DNA from: Paraburkholderia sp. IMGN_8
GTDB lineage: Bacteria; Pseudomonadota; Gammaproteobacteria; Burkholderiales; Burkholderiaceae
Direction: 5' to 3'
Length of the DNA: 64,000 bases
NCBI RefSeq assembly: GCF_038050405.1
Contig: NZ_CP150901.1
Location: forward strand, 1,612,001 to 1,676,000
A program made the translations under genes and the position numbers. The notes under the pieces are model-generated. The model was not told the DNA's origin. It was given only the letters and a program-made list of their open reading frames with translations, and did not search any database. Each line of letters begins with the position of its first letter. Position 1 is the stretch's first letter. Below are positions 7,975-17,011 of the stretch, in pieces.

Positions 7975-10002
7975 ATGTTCAACAAGATCCTGATTGCCAA
8001 CCGGGGCGAGATTGCGTGCCGCGTCGCGGCGACCTGCAAGCGGCTCGGCATCGCGAGCGTGGCCGTGTATTCCGATGCGGACGCCAACGCGAAGCACGTC
8101 GCCGCCTGTGACGAAGCGGTGCATATCGGCGGGTCGGCGGCGGCGGAAAGCTATCTGCGCATCGAGCGCATCATCGAAGCCGCGCGCGCCACCGGCGCAC
8201 AAGCAGTGCATCCGGGCTACGGCTTCCTGTCGGAAAACGAAGACTTCGCGCATGCGTGCGAACTCGCGGGTATCGTCTTCATCGGACCGCCGGTCGAAGC
8301 GATCGCCGCGATGGGTTCGAAAGCCGCGGCGAAGGCGCTGATGCATGCAGCGGCCGTGCCGCTCGTGCCGGGCTATCACGGCGACGATCAGGATGCGCGG
8401 TTGCTGCATCGTGAGGCAGATGCGATTGGTTACCCGGTGCTGTTGAAGGCAAGCGCGGGCGGCGGTGGCAAAGGCATGCGCGTGGTCGAGCGCAGCGAAG
8501 ATTTCGCTGCCGCTCTGGCCTCGTGCAAGCGCGAGGCGGCGAGCAGCTTCGGCAACGACCGCGTGCTGATCGAGAAGTATCTGACGCGGCCGCGTCACGT
8601 GGAAGTGCAGGTGTTCGCGGACCGTCATGGCGGCGCGGTTTATCTGTTCGATCGCGATTGCTCGGTACAGCGGCGTCACCAGAAAGTGCTGGAAGAAGCG
8701 CCGGCGCCGGGCCTGTCGGCTGAAATCAGGCGCGAGATGGGCGAAGCGGCCGTGGCCGCGGCGCGCGCGGTGAATTACGTCGGTGCGGGCACGGTCGAAT
8801 TCATCATGACCGGCACCGGCGATTTCTACTTCATGGAAATGAATACGCGCTTGCAGGTCGAGCATCCGGTCACGGAAATGGTGACGGGGCAGGATCTGGT
8901 CGAATGGCAACTGCGCGTCGCCGCGGATGAACCGCTGCCGCTCACGCAGCAACAAGTCAGGATCGACGGTCATGCAATCGAAGCGCGTATTTACGCTGAG
9001 CATCCGGCGCGCGGTTTCTTGCCGTCGACGGGTACGCTCAAGTATCTGCGCATGCCGGAAGGCGTCGAGTTCAGCATCAGTGCGGCCGGCTTAGGTGACC
9101 CTAGCCGCAAAGCGCCGGTACGCATCGACAGCGGCGTGCGCGAAGGCGACACGATCACGCCGTTCTACGATCCGATGATCGCGAAGCTGATCGTCCACGG
9201 CGCAACGCGTGAGGAAGCGCTGGCGCGTCTGAATCGCGCGCTGCGAGCCTGCGAAGTGGTCGGGCCGCACACCAACGTCGAGTTCCTGCAACGTATCGTC
9301 ACCAGCGAGCCGTTTGCGACCGGCGATCTCGACACGGGTTTGATCGAGCGGCATCACGATGCGCTGTTCGCGCCCGTGAAAAAGCCGTTCAAGGAGGCGC
9401 TCGCGCTCGCCTGCGCCGCATTGTTGACGCGCGAAGGCGGCACCGCGCACGGCGCGTCGCCGTGGGATGCGCTGTCGCACTGGCGCCTGAACAGCGGCTA
9501 CACGCAAACGCTCGGCTGGCGCAATGTCGACAATGACAATGCCTTCACCGTGACCTTCGCGCGCGACGGCAGCACGCAAACGCTCGAACACGACGGCGTG
9601 CGAGAGGACTTCAGCTGGTCGGACGGCGCGGGCCTGCATGAATTCCGCGCGACGATCGGCGATGCGCGAGCGACAGGCCGTGTATTCGTCGATGGCGATA
9701 CGTTCCACGTCTTTTGCCTCGGCGCAGCGCTCGCGTTCGAATGGCAGAACCTGCTCGCGCATGCGGCGGACGCGGAAGGCGGCGAAGGCCGCCTGACCGC
9801 GCCGATGCCGGGCAAAGTGATCGCGGTACTGGTCGAACCGGGCACCGTGGTGGAAAAGGGCACGCCGCTGATCGTGATGGAAGCGATGAAGATGGAGCAC
9901 ACGATCGGCGCGCCGGCGGCGGGTACGGTGTCGGAAGTGCTGTATGGCGTCGGCGATCAGGTTGCCGATGGGGCGCAGCTTCTGGTGCTGGATGTGGAAT
10001 AA
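7975..10002 (+). CDS. liuD: 3-methylcrotonyl-CoA carboxylase, biotin-carrying (alpha) subunit
   Basis: The 675-residue ATP-dependent subunit carboxylates its own biotin. Domain order is: biotin carboxylase N-lobe (FNKILIANRGEIACRVAATC), ATP-grasp (ASAGGGGKGMRVVE; FYFMEMNTRLQVEHPVTEM), C-lobe (FLPSTGTLKYLRMP), a linker, and a biotinyl domain. The biotin lysine is K639 in VMEAMKMEHT. It starts 84 bases after liuC. The operon ends here: the convergent gene lies 9 bases away, and the HMG-CoA lyase gene that often follows is absent. Confidence 0.95.
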   Translation: MFNKILIANRGEIACRVAATCKRLGIASVAVYSDADANAKHVAACDEAVHIGGSAAAESYLRIERIIEAARATGAQAVHPGYGFLSENEDFAHACELAGIVFIGPPVEAIAAMGSKAAAKALMHAAAVPLVPGYHGDDQDARLLHREADAIGYPVLLKASAGGGGKGMRVVERSEDFAAALASCKREAASSFGNDRVLIEKYLTRPRHVEVQVFADRHGGAVYLFDRDCSVQRRHQKVLEEAPAPGLSAEIRREMGEAAVAAARAVNYVGAGTVEFIMTGTGDFYFMEMNTRLQVEHPVTEMVTGQDLVEWQLRVAADEPLPLTQQQVRIDGHAIEARIYAEHPARGFLPSTGTLKYLRMPEGVEFSISAAGLGDPSRKAPVRIDSGVREGDTITPFYDPMIAKLIVHGATREEALARLNRALRACEVVGPHTNVEFLQRIVTSEPFATGDLDTGLIERHHDALFAPVKKPFKEALALACAALLTREGGTAHGASPWDALSHWRLNSGYTQTLGWRNVDNDNAFTVTFARDGSTQTLEHDGVREDFSWSDGAGLHEFRATIGDARATGRVFVDGDTFHVFCLGAALAFEWQNLLAHAADAEGGEGRLTAPMPGKVIAVLVEPGTVVEKGTPLIVMEAMKMEHTIGAPAAGTVSEVLYGVGDQVADGAQLLVLDVE

Positions 10003-10011
10003 ACGCGAGGC

Positions 10012-10803
10012 TCAGGCGAGGCGCGGATAGCCGACGGCTTGCGCCTCGTTTTCGAGTTGTGTGATGCGGTCGTAGTCTGATAGCGAAAACGAAGAAAATC
10101 CCTTCAAACGCAGGCGTTTTGCGCGAGCAGGTTGTGCCGACAGCGCATCGCTCAGAGACTCTCGCAGTGCTTCGATAGTCGTCGAAGGCACCGTGTTAGA
10201 AGCAATCAAAGGCAAACCCGGCGACAAAACCGTTGCGCCGATCTGTCGAACTTTCTCCGCCAGTTCCGGCAATTCATCGCGGAAAAAAGCGAACGTCACG
10301 CAATCGATCGCGGCGACGTCTGCTTGATTGTTGGCCACCGCACGCAGTGAACCGAGATGCGAGCCGGTGCGCACGATACCGCCAAAAAACCGGCCACCGC
10401 GCGCAAGCGGCGCCACCGCATGCCGGAACACATTCATGCCGCTATTCGAATCGCCCTGGTTGTACGCTGCGCGTGCGCCACGGCAGTCCGCCAGCGAATC
10501 GAACGGCGCGTCCGCTCGTGTCACCAGCACGCTTGAATAAAGAGCGCCGTCACAACCCGGCACGTCGAATCGCGGCGTCGCGATCAATTGCACATTCTCG
10601 CGCAAGCCATGCATCAACGGATAACCGCAAGTCTGCGAGATCAGCAGATCAGGGCGTCGCCACAGCGCGTGCAGATCGCCATCAGGCTCTGCGATACGGC
10701 CCGCCGGCTCGACCGCCCGCAACACATCACCCAGCCACTCGCGCCAAACAGAGGCGAGGGCGGGCGTCACGTTATACATCGGCAGGGCGGCGATCCAGGT
10801 CAT
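10012..10803 (-). CDS. PhnD-like substrate-binding-fold protein
   Basis: The 263-residue product resembles periplasmic phosphate/phosphite/phosphonate binding proteins, with SQTCGYPL near the N-terminus, a central YNQGDSNSGMNVFRHAV block and AIDCVTFAFFRDELPE. It has no signal peptide and no adjacent ABC permease or ATPase, so it may act in the cytoplasm or as an orphan component. The ATG at 10803 is chosen because it starts at the fold and avoids overlap with the TonB receptor gene. Ligand unknown. Confidence 0.72.
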   Translation of the reverse strand: MTWIAALPMYNVTPALASVWREWLGDVLRAVEPAGRIAEPDGDLHALWRRPDLLISQTCGYPLMHGLRENVQLIATPRFDVPGCDGALYSSVLVTRADAPFDSLADCRGARAAYNQGDSNSGMNVFRHAVAPLARGGRFFGGIVRTGSHLGSLRAVANNQADVAAIDCVTFAFFRDELPELAEKVRQIGATVLSPGLPLIASNTVPSTTIEALRESLSDALSAQPARAKRLRLKGFSSFSLSDYDRITQLENEAQAVGYPRLA

Positions 10804-10832
10804 GCACGGGATTCTGACATATCGGCCACGCG

Positions 10833-13301
10833 CTACATGTCCACTTGTGCGGACAGGAAGACGGTGCGCGGCGTGCCGGGCCAAACCGAGCTGTAGTTCG
10901 CTGCGGCCCAGTAGCGCTTGTCGGTCAGGTTCTGCACCCCGGCGCGAAATACGGTGGACAGCCCGCCGATGCGCGTCAGATAGCGAACGCCCGCGTCGAA
11001 CCGTACATAGCCCGGCAGATCGACGGAGTTCTGCGCGTTCAACGGCCGGTTGCCGACGTAATAGACGCCCGCGTCGACGCTCAGACCCGTGACGACCGGA
11101 ATGCGGTAGTCGAGGAATGCGTTCGCCTGGAAGCGCGGTACATTGGCGGCGCGCTTGCCCGAGGTAGAGGGGTCGCCCGTGTCCTCCTGGACGGTATCGA
11201 GATACGCCGCTCCGGCCACTACCGACAAATCGCGCGTAGCCCGTCCGTTCGCGGTCAGCTCGACGCCGGTATGGCGTTGCGTGCCGCCTTGCACGTAATA
11301 GTTCGCGCTGTTGACGTACTGCAGCGTCTTTTCGATGCGGAACACGGCGGCATTGACGCTCACGCGGTTGGCGATGTCGGCTTTCACGCCGGCCTCGTAT
11401 TGCTTGCTTTTCACCGGCGAGAGATACGTGCCGGCATTGAGCGTGTTGTACGGCGCAACGCCACCCTGTTCGAAACCTTCAGCGTAGCTGAGGTAGGTGG
11501 ACAGATTCGGCAGCGGCTTGAAGATCAACCCCGCCGACGGCACGTTGACGCTGGTTTCGTAATGCGACGCCGCGCCGGACGCCGGATACGAATCGTTGCG
11601 ATATTTCACGTGACGCACGCCGAGCGTCACGCTCCACTGCGAGCCGATATCGATCAGGTCGCTGATGAACACGCTCGGCTGGAAGTTCTTCGTTACCGTT
11701 TTCTGTGGGAACACCGTGTCCGTGGGCGCCGGCGAATAAACCGGATTGAAGATGTTGCCGACCGTCAGCGGGATGGCAGCAAAACCCGCTTCGTGCGAAT
11801 CGTAGTTGCGGGTCGAGATGCCGGTCACGAGCTGGTGTTTGAGCGGGCCCGTGTTGAAGTTGCCCGACACGAACGTGTTGGTCGACAGGACCCGGAAACT
11901 CTGGTCAGGCGACAGATAGATGTCGCCGCTCAGAATGTCGCCGTTGGCGGCGACCGAGTAGACATCGGGAAACGCGGCGTCGCGGTTGTTGTACGACTGC
12001 GCGATCTGCGTGGTGAAGCTCCAGTTCTCCGAGATCTTGTAGTCGAAGTGGGCGCCGAGGTTGAACGTGCTGCTGCGGTATTGCAGCCACGGCTGGCCGA
12101 GCAGTGTGCGCGGATCGAATTGAGGCGGCAGCGAGCCGTCCGGTTGCAAGCCGATCACCGGTTGGGCGGCGAGCTTCTTGTCCTGATAGTCGAAGTCGAG
12201 GCGCAGCAGCGCGCGTGGCGTGATCGCCCAGTCGAGCGCGCCGCTCACGAAAGTACGCGTGCGGTCGCCGCTATGGTTGAAGTTGCCGACTTTCTCGCCC
12301 GCCACGTTGAAGCGGTAGCCGAATTGTCCGTCGCCGATCGGACCGCCGGTGTCGACCGCGCTGTAGTAGCCGTCGTAGCTGCGGATTTCGGCGATGGTGC
12401 TGACGAAGCGGTCGCGCGTCGGCCGCTTGATCACGTAGTTGACCGTGCCGCCCGGTGAATTCACGCCATACAGGAAACCCGACGGTCCCTTCAGCACGTC
12501 GATGCGCTCGGTGTTTTCGAGCGGTATGTCGTAGTAGGGCGCCACCGGCATGCCGTCGCGGCGCATCGTGTTGGTCCAGTCGATTGGAAAGCCGCGGATG
12601 CTGATGTTGTCCATCGCGCCGCCCACGGCGGTGTTCTGCACCGATGGATCGTTCTTCAGCACGTCCATCAAGGTGCGCGATGCCTGAGCGGTGATCAGTT
12701 CGCTCGAATACGATTCGACCGACATCGGCAGGTCTTTCGGATCTTTCGAACCGAGCGCGCCGACGTTGACGTCCGGCACCGCGTACAGCGAGGGCCTGGT
12801 GCTTTGCACCGCGACGGTGTTCAGCGTGCCCTCGGTGCCTGATGCCGCGTCCGCGGCGGTGACGACCGTGGCAGCGGCAACCGGGGCCACACTCGCTGCG
12901 CCCGCCGCTTCGGCTGCTTCAGCTGTTTCGACGGTGACCGCATTGTCCGCGGTCTTCTGGTAACGCAGGCCGGTGCCTTGCAACAAGGCGTCGAGCGCGG
13001 CTTGCGGCGCCATCGTGCCTTTCAGCGCGGGCGCGGTTTTGCGGGCTACGGCTTCGGGCGAGAACGACACCTGCATATGCGCCTGCCGCCCTAGTTCGAG
13101 CAGCGCCTTGCCGAGCGGCTGTGCGGGCAGATCCACACTGACCGTGCCGGTTGAGGCGGTCTGTGCATGCAGATGAAGCGGCGCAAAAGCGAGCGCGCAG
13201 GCGAGCACGATAGCGGCTTGCGTGCCCGACTTGCGGCTGACGAGCGCCAGCGTTGAGGCAGGTTGACGGATCCGTCGATTGAGTCTGGTCTGAAACGACA
13301 T
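10833..13301 (-). CDS. TonB-dependent siderophore receptor with signalling (STN) domain
   Basis: This 822-residue outer-membrane transducer starts with a signal peptide (cleavage probably after LHLHAQ, about residue 47). An STN signalling domain follows (LPAQPLGKALLELGRQAHMQ; LLQGTGLRYQ), then a plug domain (LKNDPSVQNTAVGGAMDNISIRG read in pieces, IDVLKGPSGFLYG) and a beta-barrel ending in RTVFLSAQVDM. The STN domain should contact the FecR-type protein encoded upstream, so ligand binding activates the FecI sigma factor. The siderophore is not identifiable and no biosynthesis genes are near. The barrel ends in methionine rather than the usual phenylalanine. Confidence 0.92.
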   Translation of the reverse strand: MSFQTRLNRRIRQPASTLALVSRKSGTQAAIVLACALAFAPLHLHAQTASTGTVSVDLPAQPLGKALLELGRQAHMQVSFSPEAVARKTAPALKGTMAPQAALDALLQGTGLRYQKTADNAVTVETAEAAEAAGAASVAPVAAATVVTAADAASGTEGTLNTVAVQSTRPSLYAVPDVNVGALGSKDPKDLPMSVESYSSELITAQASRTLMDVLKNDPSVQNTAVGGAMDNISIRGFPIDWTNTMRRDGMPVAPYYDIPLENTERIDVLKGPSGFLYGVNSPGGTVNYVIKRPTRDRFVSTIAEIRSYDGYYSAVDTGGPIGDGQFGYRFNVAGEKVGNFNHSGDRTRTFVSGALDWAITPRALLRLDFDYQDKKLAAQPVIGLQPDGSLPPQFDPRTLLGQPWLQYRSSTFNLGAHFDYKISENWSFTTQIAQSYNNRDAAFPDVYSVAANGDILSGDIYLSPDQSFRVLSTNTFVSGNFNTGPLKHQLVTGISTRNYDSHEAGFAAIPLTVGNIFNPVYSPAPTDTVFPQKTVTKNFQPSVFISDLIDIGSQWSVTLGVRHVKYRNDSYPASGAASHYETSVNVPSAGLIFKPLPNLSTYLSYAEGFEQGGVAPYNTLNAGTYLSPVKSKQYEAGVKADIANRVSVNAAVFRIEKTLQYVNSANYYVQGGTQRHTGVELTANGRATRDLSVVAGAAYLDTVQEDTGDPSTSGKRAANVPRFQANAFLDYRIPVVTGLSVDAGVYYVGNRPLNAQNSVDLPGYVRFDAGVRYLTRIGGLSTVFRAGVQNLTDKRYWAAANYSSVWPGTPRTVFLSAQVDM

Positions 13302-13352
13302 CGGGTTTCCTAAGTGGTCTTTCCCGTATGACGTTTGCCGGGGTGCATCCCC

Positions 13353-14399
13353 CTACCGGTTTGCAAAAATATTTTTCGGTGAACCGACGAGCAGCACGCC
13401 GGGCATGGCGTGCACGTTGAGTTTCGCGGCGGCGGCGAGCACGCGCACGGCGGTATCCGGGTCGCGCGGGTCGACCAGCGCGGACACCCGGCGCTCGCCG
13501 GCGCTCCGCTCGGCGAGCCAGATGCGCCGGTGCGTGTAGCGCTGCAAGTCGGCCAGCGCGTCGCGCAAGCTCACGTTTTCGAAAGTCAGCGTGCCTTGTG
13601 TCCAGCCTGCGATGGCGGCGGCGTCGGTGGTCCGCGGCGTGCTCACGCCCAGCAGCGTGATATCGGCCTCGTCACCGGGACTCAGCACGCGCGCCGCGGA
13701 GGGCTCGTCGCAGGCCGTACAGCGCAGCGCGACACGGCTTTGCAGCACGGCGACGCGCGAATGGCCGGCCAGCGCTTCGACCGTAAAGCGGGTGCCGAGC
13801 GCGGTGGCCTCCGCGTCGCCGGTACGCACCACAAAGGGTTTGGACGGGTCGTGCGCGACCTCGAACAGCGCGCGGCCGCGCAACAAACGGATGTTGCGCG
13901 CCGTCGGCGTCAGCTCGACGGCAATCGCCGACTGCGCGTCGAGCGTGACGTTGGAGCCGTCGGCGAGTTCGACCGTGCGCACTTCGCCGATGGCGGTGGC
14001 GGCGTCGGCGAGCGCCAGCACCCGCAACGAGTCGCGGTACAGCAACACGCTGCCGGTGAGCAGGAAGGCCAGCACCGCGAGCGACATGATCGCGGTGCTG
14101 GATCTGTTGCGGCGCCGTTTGGCGCGGATCGCACCGGCGTCGACCGCGGACAGTTTGTGCCAGATATCCAGCAGTTCGTCGTATAGCTGCGCGTGGCGCG
14201 CATCGGCGGCGTACCACGCAGAGAACGAACGGCGCTCGTGCTCATCGGGGTCGCCCCCGGTGTTCAGCACCACCCAGCGCGACGCGGCGTCTTCGAGCGC
14301 GCGCTCGTCCAGCTGGCGAGCGGACGCCGCGGCCCGCGCCGACTCCCGTGTCTGCCGCGAACCCGCTGAAGCAGGCGTCGCCGATGTGCGATCGTTCAA
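13353..14399 (-). CDS. FecR-type anti-sigma/sigma regulator
   Basis: The 348-residue inner-membrane protein relays receptor state to the sigma factor. The N-terminal cytoplasmic part has DUF4880-like RWVVLNTGGDPDEHERRSF followed by AWYAADARHAQLYDEL. One membrane segment lies at about residues 102-121, and the periplasmic FecR domain contains GEVRTVELADGSNVTLDAQS and LRGRALFEVAHD. It starts 4 bases after the sigma gene stop and precedes the receptor gene, the classic fecI-fecR-receptor order. Confidence 0.92.
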   Translation of the reverse strand: MNDRTSATPASAGSRQTRESARAAASARQLDERALEDAASRWVVLNTGGDPDEHERRSFSAWYAADARHAQLYDELLDIWHKLSAVDAGAIRAKRRRNRSSTAIMSLAVLAFLLTGSVLLYRDSLRVLALADAATAIGEVRTVELADGSNVTLDAQSAIAVELTPTARNIRLLRGRALFEVAHDPSKPFVVRTGDAEATALGTRFTVEALAGHSRVAVLQSRVALRCTACDEPSAARVLSPGDEADITLLGVSTPRTTDAAAIAGWTQGTLTFENVSLRDALADLQRYTHRRIWLAERSAGERRVSALVDPRDPDTAVRVLAAAAKLNVHAMPGVLLVGSPKNIFANR

Positions 14400-14403
14400 A
14401 CGT

Positions 14404-14892
14404 CTAGTCCCTTAGCGCCATGCGGCACGCCAGCAGCACCCGCATCATGTGCTTTTCGACGGCCTTCACCGAGACCGCCATCAGCGCGGCGGTTTCACTG
14501 TGACTTTGGCCTTCGAGCTTGTGCAGCAGAAACACCTGCTGTGTGCGCAGCGGTAGCGCAAGGATTGCCGCCTCCAGGCGTTTGACGGTCTGGCAGGCGA
14601 TCGCCGTGTCGGCTACATCGGGCGCGGTATCGCCACTGCGCATCGCCGCGTAATCGTCGGTCATCGCGCGCCGGCGGCGGTCTTGCCGATGCCAGTCCAT
14701 CGCGACGTTCGATGCCACCCGGAACACGTATGCCTTGATGGAATTGAGTGCTGCGGGCATTTCCGCGCCGGCCAGCTTCAGGAAGGTCTCCTGGGCGCAG
14801 TCCTGCGCGCTATCGCGCGAGCCGGTGCGGCGCGACAGGAAGTCGACGAGTTCAGCGTAGTGCGAGATGAGGGTCTGAGTGGACGGTTGCAC
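14404..14892 (-). CDS. ECF sigma factor, FecI type
   Basis: The 162-residue sigma-70 family protein has region 2 (DCAQETFLKLAG; AYVFRVASNVAMDWHRQDRR) and region 4 (LPLRTQQVFLLHKLEGQSHS; AVSVKAVEKHMMRVLLAC). It should direct transcription of the downstream receptor gene when released by FecR. The frame begins at a GTG with only a weak ribosome site. A candidate Fur box lies about 85 bases upstream. Confidence 0.92.
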   Translation of the reverse strand: MQPSTQTLISHYAELVDFLSRRTGSRDSAQDCAQETFLKLAGAEMPAALNSIKAYVFRVASNVAMDWHRQDRRRRAMTDDYAAMRSGDTAPDVADTAIACQTVKRLEAAILALPLRTQQVFLLHKLEGQSHSETAALMAVSVKAVEKHMMRVLLACRMALRD

Positions 14893-14974
14893 AGTGGCAG
14901 ACGATGGCGGAAACGTGGCAGTGAATGGTCAGGTTGTCGGAGCGCGGGTCGGTACACAATGCGAATTGCGTAAA

Positions 14975-14989
14975 TGACAATTATTCGCA
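14975..14989. promoter_or_regulatory. Candidate Fur box upstream of the fecI-type gene
   Basis: TGACAATTATTCGCA matches the Fur 7-1-7 pattern TGATAATnATTATCA at 11 of 14 defined positions. It lies upstream of a FecI-type sigma gene, where iron repression is expected. It is a candidate by pattern only. Confidence 0.55.
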
Positions 14990-15489
14990 TTTATGCGAAT
15001 GTGTCAAGCAAACGCAAGCGGACTGAGGGTTTTTAGTCAGGCATACGGCGCGGTCTGGGCGAAGACCGGATGGCGGATCGACTTCTGGCCGAACTCGATT
15101 GACGCAATGACACCCTTGCAGGGCGAGGCGCAACCGTACGAGAGCTGCCTGTTTGGGGGGGCGGGTTTGCTGCCGGTCGCAACAAGCGAGGCGATACCGC
15201 GATGCAGCGGCGCGCCAGTTCCACGTTAAAGATCAGCGGCCAACCAGCCAACAGCGTGTCCGTGAGCAATCTGGCAGTCATGCCGTAGACATGATTCGCA
15301 GAACGTACTGTAATCTAGAACAACACGGTTGGCATCGCGTTTCCATTGGCCTCGGGGCTCCTGCGTTGTAGGATTGAAATACGCAGGCAATCGCCATACC
15401 GGGTCCGTGCACGACATAGGTTTTTCTGCACGCGGTTAACAGCGTTGTGCTGTCCTAGTCCACCTCGCGGTCACAAGGCGCTCGCGGAA
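14990..15489. other. Intergenic region without a convincing gene
   Basis: Short frames on both strands (for example 14993-15229 and 15226-15417) have no recognisable domain and no good ribosome site. A run of eight G's near 15160 is notable. The region should hold the promoter of the CHAD gene; I see no clear -35/-10 pair. Confidence 0.5.
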
Positions 15490-16401
15490 ATGAGTTCCCA
15501 CCCTCCAGTCGCTGCAACGGAAGAAGCAGCCGACTCAAACTCGCCCTCTGATCGTGCCCACGCAGGGCCGATAAAGTGTGAAACGCCGGTTGCCGAAGCG
15601 TTTCTGCTTCTGGCTGCATCGACCGCTCAGGAAGCGGTACGGCGAGTACATAAGCTGGATTCGAAAGCAGATCCCGAGGTCTTGCACAAGCTTCGCGTCG
15701 CGTTACGCAGATTGCGCTCGCTTTGGTGGGCATATGAACCGCTGCTCGACAAAAAGGACGCGAAATTTCAGCGTAGCGAGTTCAAGTCTCTGGCCGACGC
15801 TGCCGGCAAAACACGAAACTGGGACATCTTGCGCGACCTGCTCGCCGCCGACCCGTCGACGAAGCACTCGTTTACGGCACTTATCCAGTTGGTCGACGAA
15901 CACCGGGCCGACGCGCTCTCGTTCAGCCGGAGGGCGATCGGCAATGCCGGCGTCGAGCAGATACTGGCGCGGGCGCTTGCAGGCGCCCGGCACCAACTGG
16001 ACACGCGCGCCGCCAGTCCGTCCCTTGCTGCTTTTGCAGAAGAGCGTGTGAAACTGGCTGAGAAAGCCTTGAAAAAAAGAGTGGAGCGAGCAGCATCGCA
16101 AAACGACGTAGTCTACGCCGCGCTCCATGAAGTGCGCATCGCGGGAAAAAAATTGCGATATCTGCTGGAGTTCTTCTCGCCAGTCCTGGATGGCAGCCAT
16201 CAGGCCACGATCGAGCGTTTGAGCGTGGTGCAGGACGAACTGGGGAAGCTTAACGACCTCGTCACGAGCGAAACCTTGCTGCGGGAATATGCAATTCAGC
16301 TGGGCGAACCGAAGCATGTCAAGGAAGCTGTCAGTTATCTGAAAGACCAGCAATTGCATCATATGCACAAAGCGCACGAGATATTGCGCACGGTATGCTA
16401 G
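15490..16401 (+). CDS. CHAD domain protein
   Basis: The 303-residue all-helical protein shows the two CHAD repeats with conserved histidines and basic residues: VLHKLRVALRRLRSLWWAYE (about residues 65-84) and LHEVRIAGKKLRYLLEFF (about 215-232). CHAD domains bind inorganic polyphosphate and often co-occur with polyphosphate or phosphate genes; here a PhoU-like gene lies 0.6 kb downstream. No CYTH domain is fused. The start ATG at 15490 (MSSHPPV) is chosen over a longer frame from 15346 whose leader is arginine/cysteine-rich and non-conserved in character. Confidence 0.88.
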   Translation: MSSHPPVAATEEAADSNSPSDRAHAGPIKCETPVAEAFLLLAASTAQEAVRRVHKLDSKADPEVLHKLRVALRRLRSLWWAYEPLLDKKDAKFQRSEFKSLADAAGKTRNWDILRDLLAADPSTKHSFTALIQLVDEHRADALSFSRRAIGNAGVEQILARALAGARHQLDTRAASPSLAAFAEERVKLAEKALKKRVERAASQNDVVYAALHEVRIAGKKLRYLLEFFSPVLDGSHQATIERLSVVQDELGKLNDLVTSETLLREYAIQLGEPKHVKEAVSYLKDQQLHHMHKAHEILRTVC

Positions 16402-16438
16402 CCGTTCAGCCGCCGACCCGCACCAACCCGCAGTGTGG

Positions 16439-16663
16439 TTATCTTCCGGCGGATTTTCGTTTCTTCGATTCCGCTCGGCGCGACAGGTCGGTAAGCAGCC
16501 ACTTTGCCACGACTTCGGGCCCATTCAGGCCGTAGTCGGCAAACTTGATGTCATTTTCGAAGTAGACAATGACCGTACCGCTCATGACGCGATACCGGCC
16601 GCGATAGCGCAAACCATTCAATTCGATTTCAATTTCCCTGGTTGTTTCATAGTTGTCGGCCAT
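16439..16663 (-). CDS. Small hypothetical protein between the CHAD and PhoU-like genes
   Basis: The 74-residue protein starts MADNYETTREIEIELNG behind an AAGGA site. It has alternating beta-type residues (LNGLRYRGRYRVMSGTVIV), suggesting a small beta barrel or sheet, and a basic C-terminus rich in R, K and S. No family is recognised with certainty. It is convergent with the CHAD gene, 37 bases away. The ribosome site and coherent composition support a real gene. Confidence 0.65.
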   Translation of the reverse strand: MADNYETTREIEIELNGLRYRGRYRVMSGTVIVYFENDIKFADYGLNGPEVVAKWLLTDLSRRAESKKRKSAGR

Positions 16664-16965
16664 CAATCCTTACTCTGCGGTCGTGCTGATTTAACAAACG
16701 GTACGCAGCCGAATTGCCTTCGTCAACGACGGGCAAACCCGCGAAGGCCGGGAAGGCTGTTCAGGGTCCCGGTATTTTCACACCGTCGCTGTGTTCGGCC
16801 AACGTGTCCCCACACATTTTCGACTCAGTTTCGCCAGGTGTATTGGTGCCAGAGGCCATCGCCTTGACGACATCTTCAAAGCCGGGCTGGGCCATGAGGC
16901 ACGCCTGACTGCCGAAGAGACGGGGTCATAACCGCAGGGTGGCATCGCCAATATGGAAATGCTTA

Positions 16966-16992
16966 AAACTGTATATACTGTTTGTATGGTTT
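16966..16992 (+). promoter_or_regulatory. Shared upstream element, copy 1 (PhoU-like gene)
   Basis: The core GTATATACTGTTTGTAT is identical to one at 37.7 kb. Over 27 bases the two loci agree at 25 positions, and each element begins exactly 46 bases before the start codon of its gene. It includes the 8-base palindrome GTATATAC. It is probably a promoter or operator; the binding protein is unknown. Confidence 0.7.
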
Positions 16993-17011
16993 TATCGATC
17001 AGGAGATGATT

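Noticed and set aside
10804..10884. N-terminal extension of the PhnD-like protein
   Set aside because: It would overlap the end of the TonB receptor gene, and the fold begins at ATG 10803.
15346..15489. A longer start for the CHAD protein
   Set aside because: The leader is arginine/cysteine-rich, unlike the rest, and ATG 15490 gives a normal CHAD start.
16769..16895. A 44-codon minus-strand frame with gene-like composition
   Set aside because: No ribosome site, no domain, and it stops just before the shared promoter element; it may be a fragment but cannot be supported.
16969..16987. A LexA (SOS) box before the PhoU-like gene
   Set aside because: CTGT and an AT-rich centre are present but the required ACAG half-site is missing in both copies of the element.
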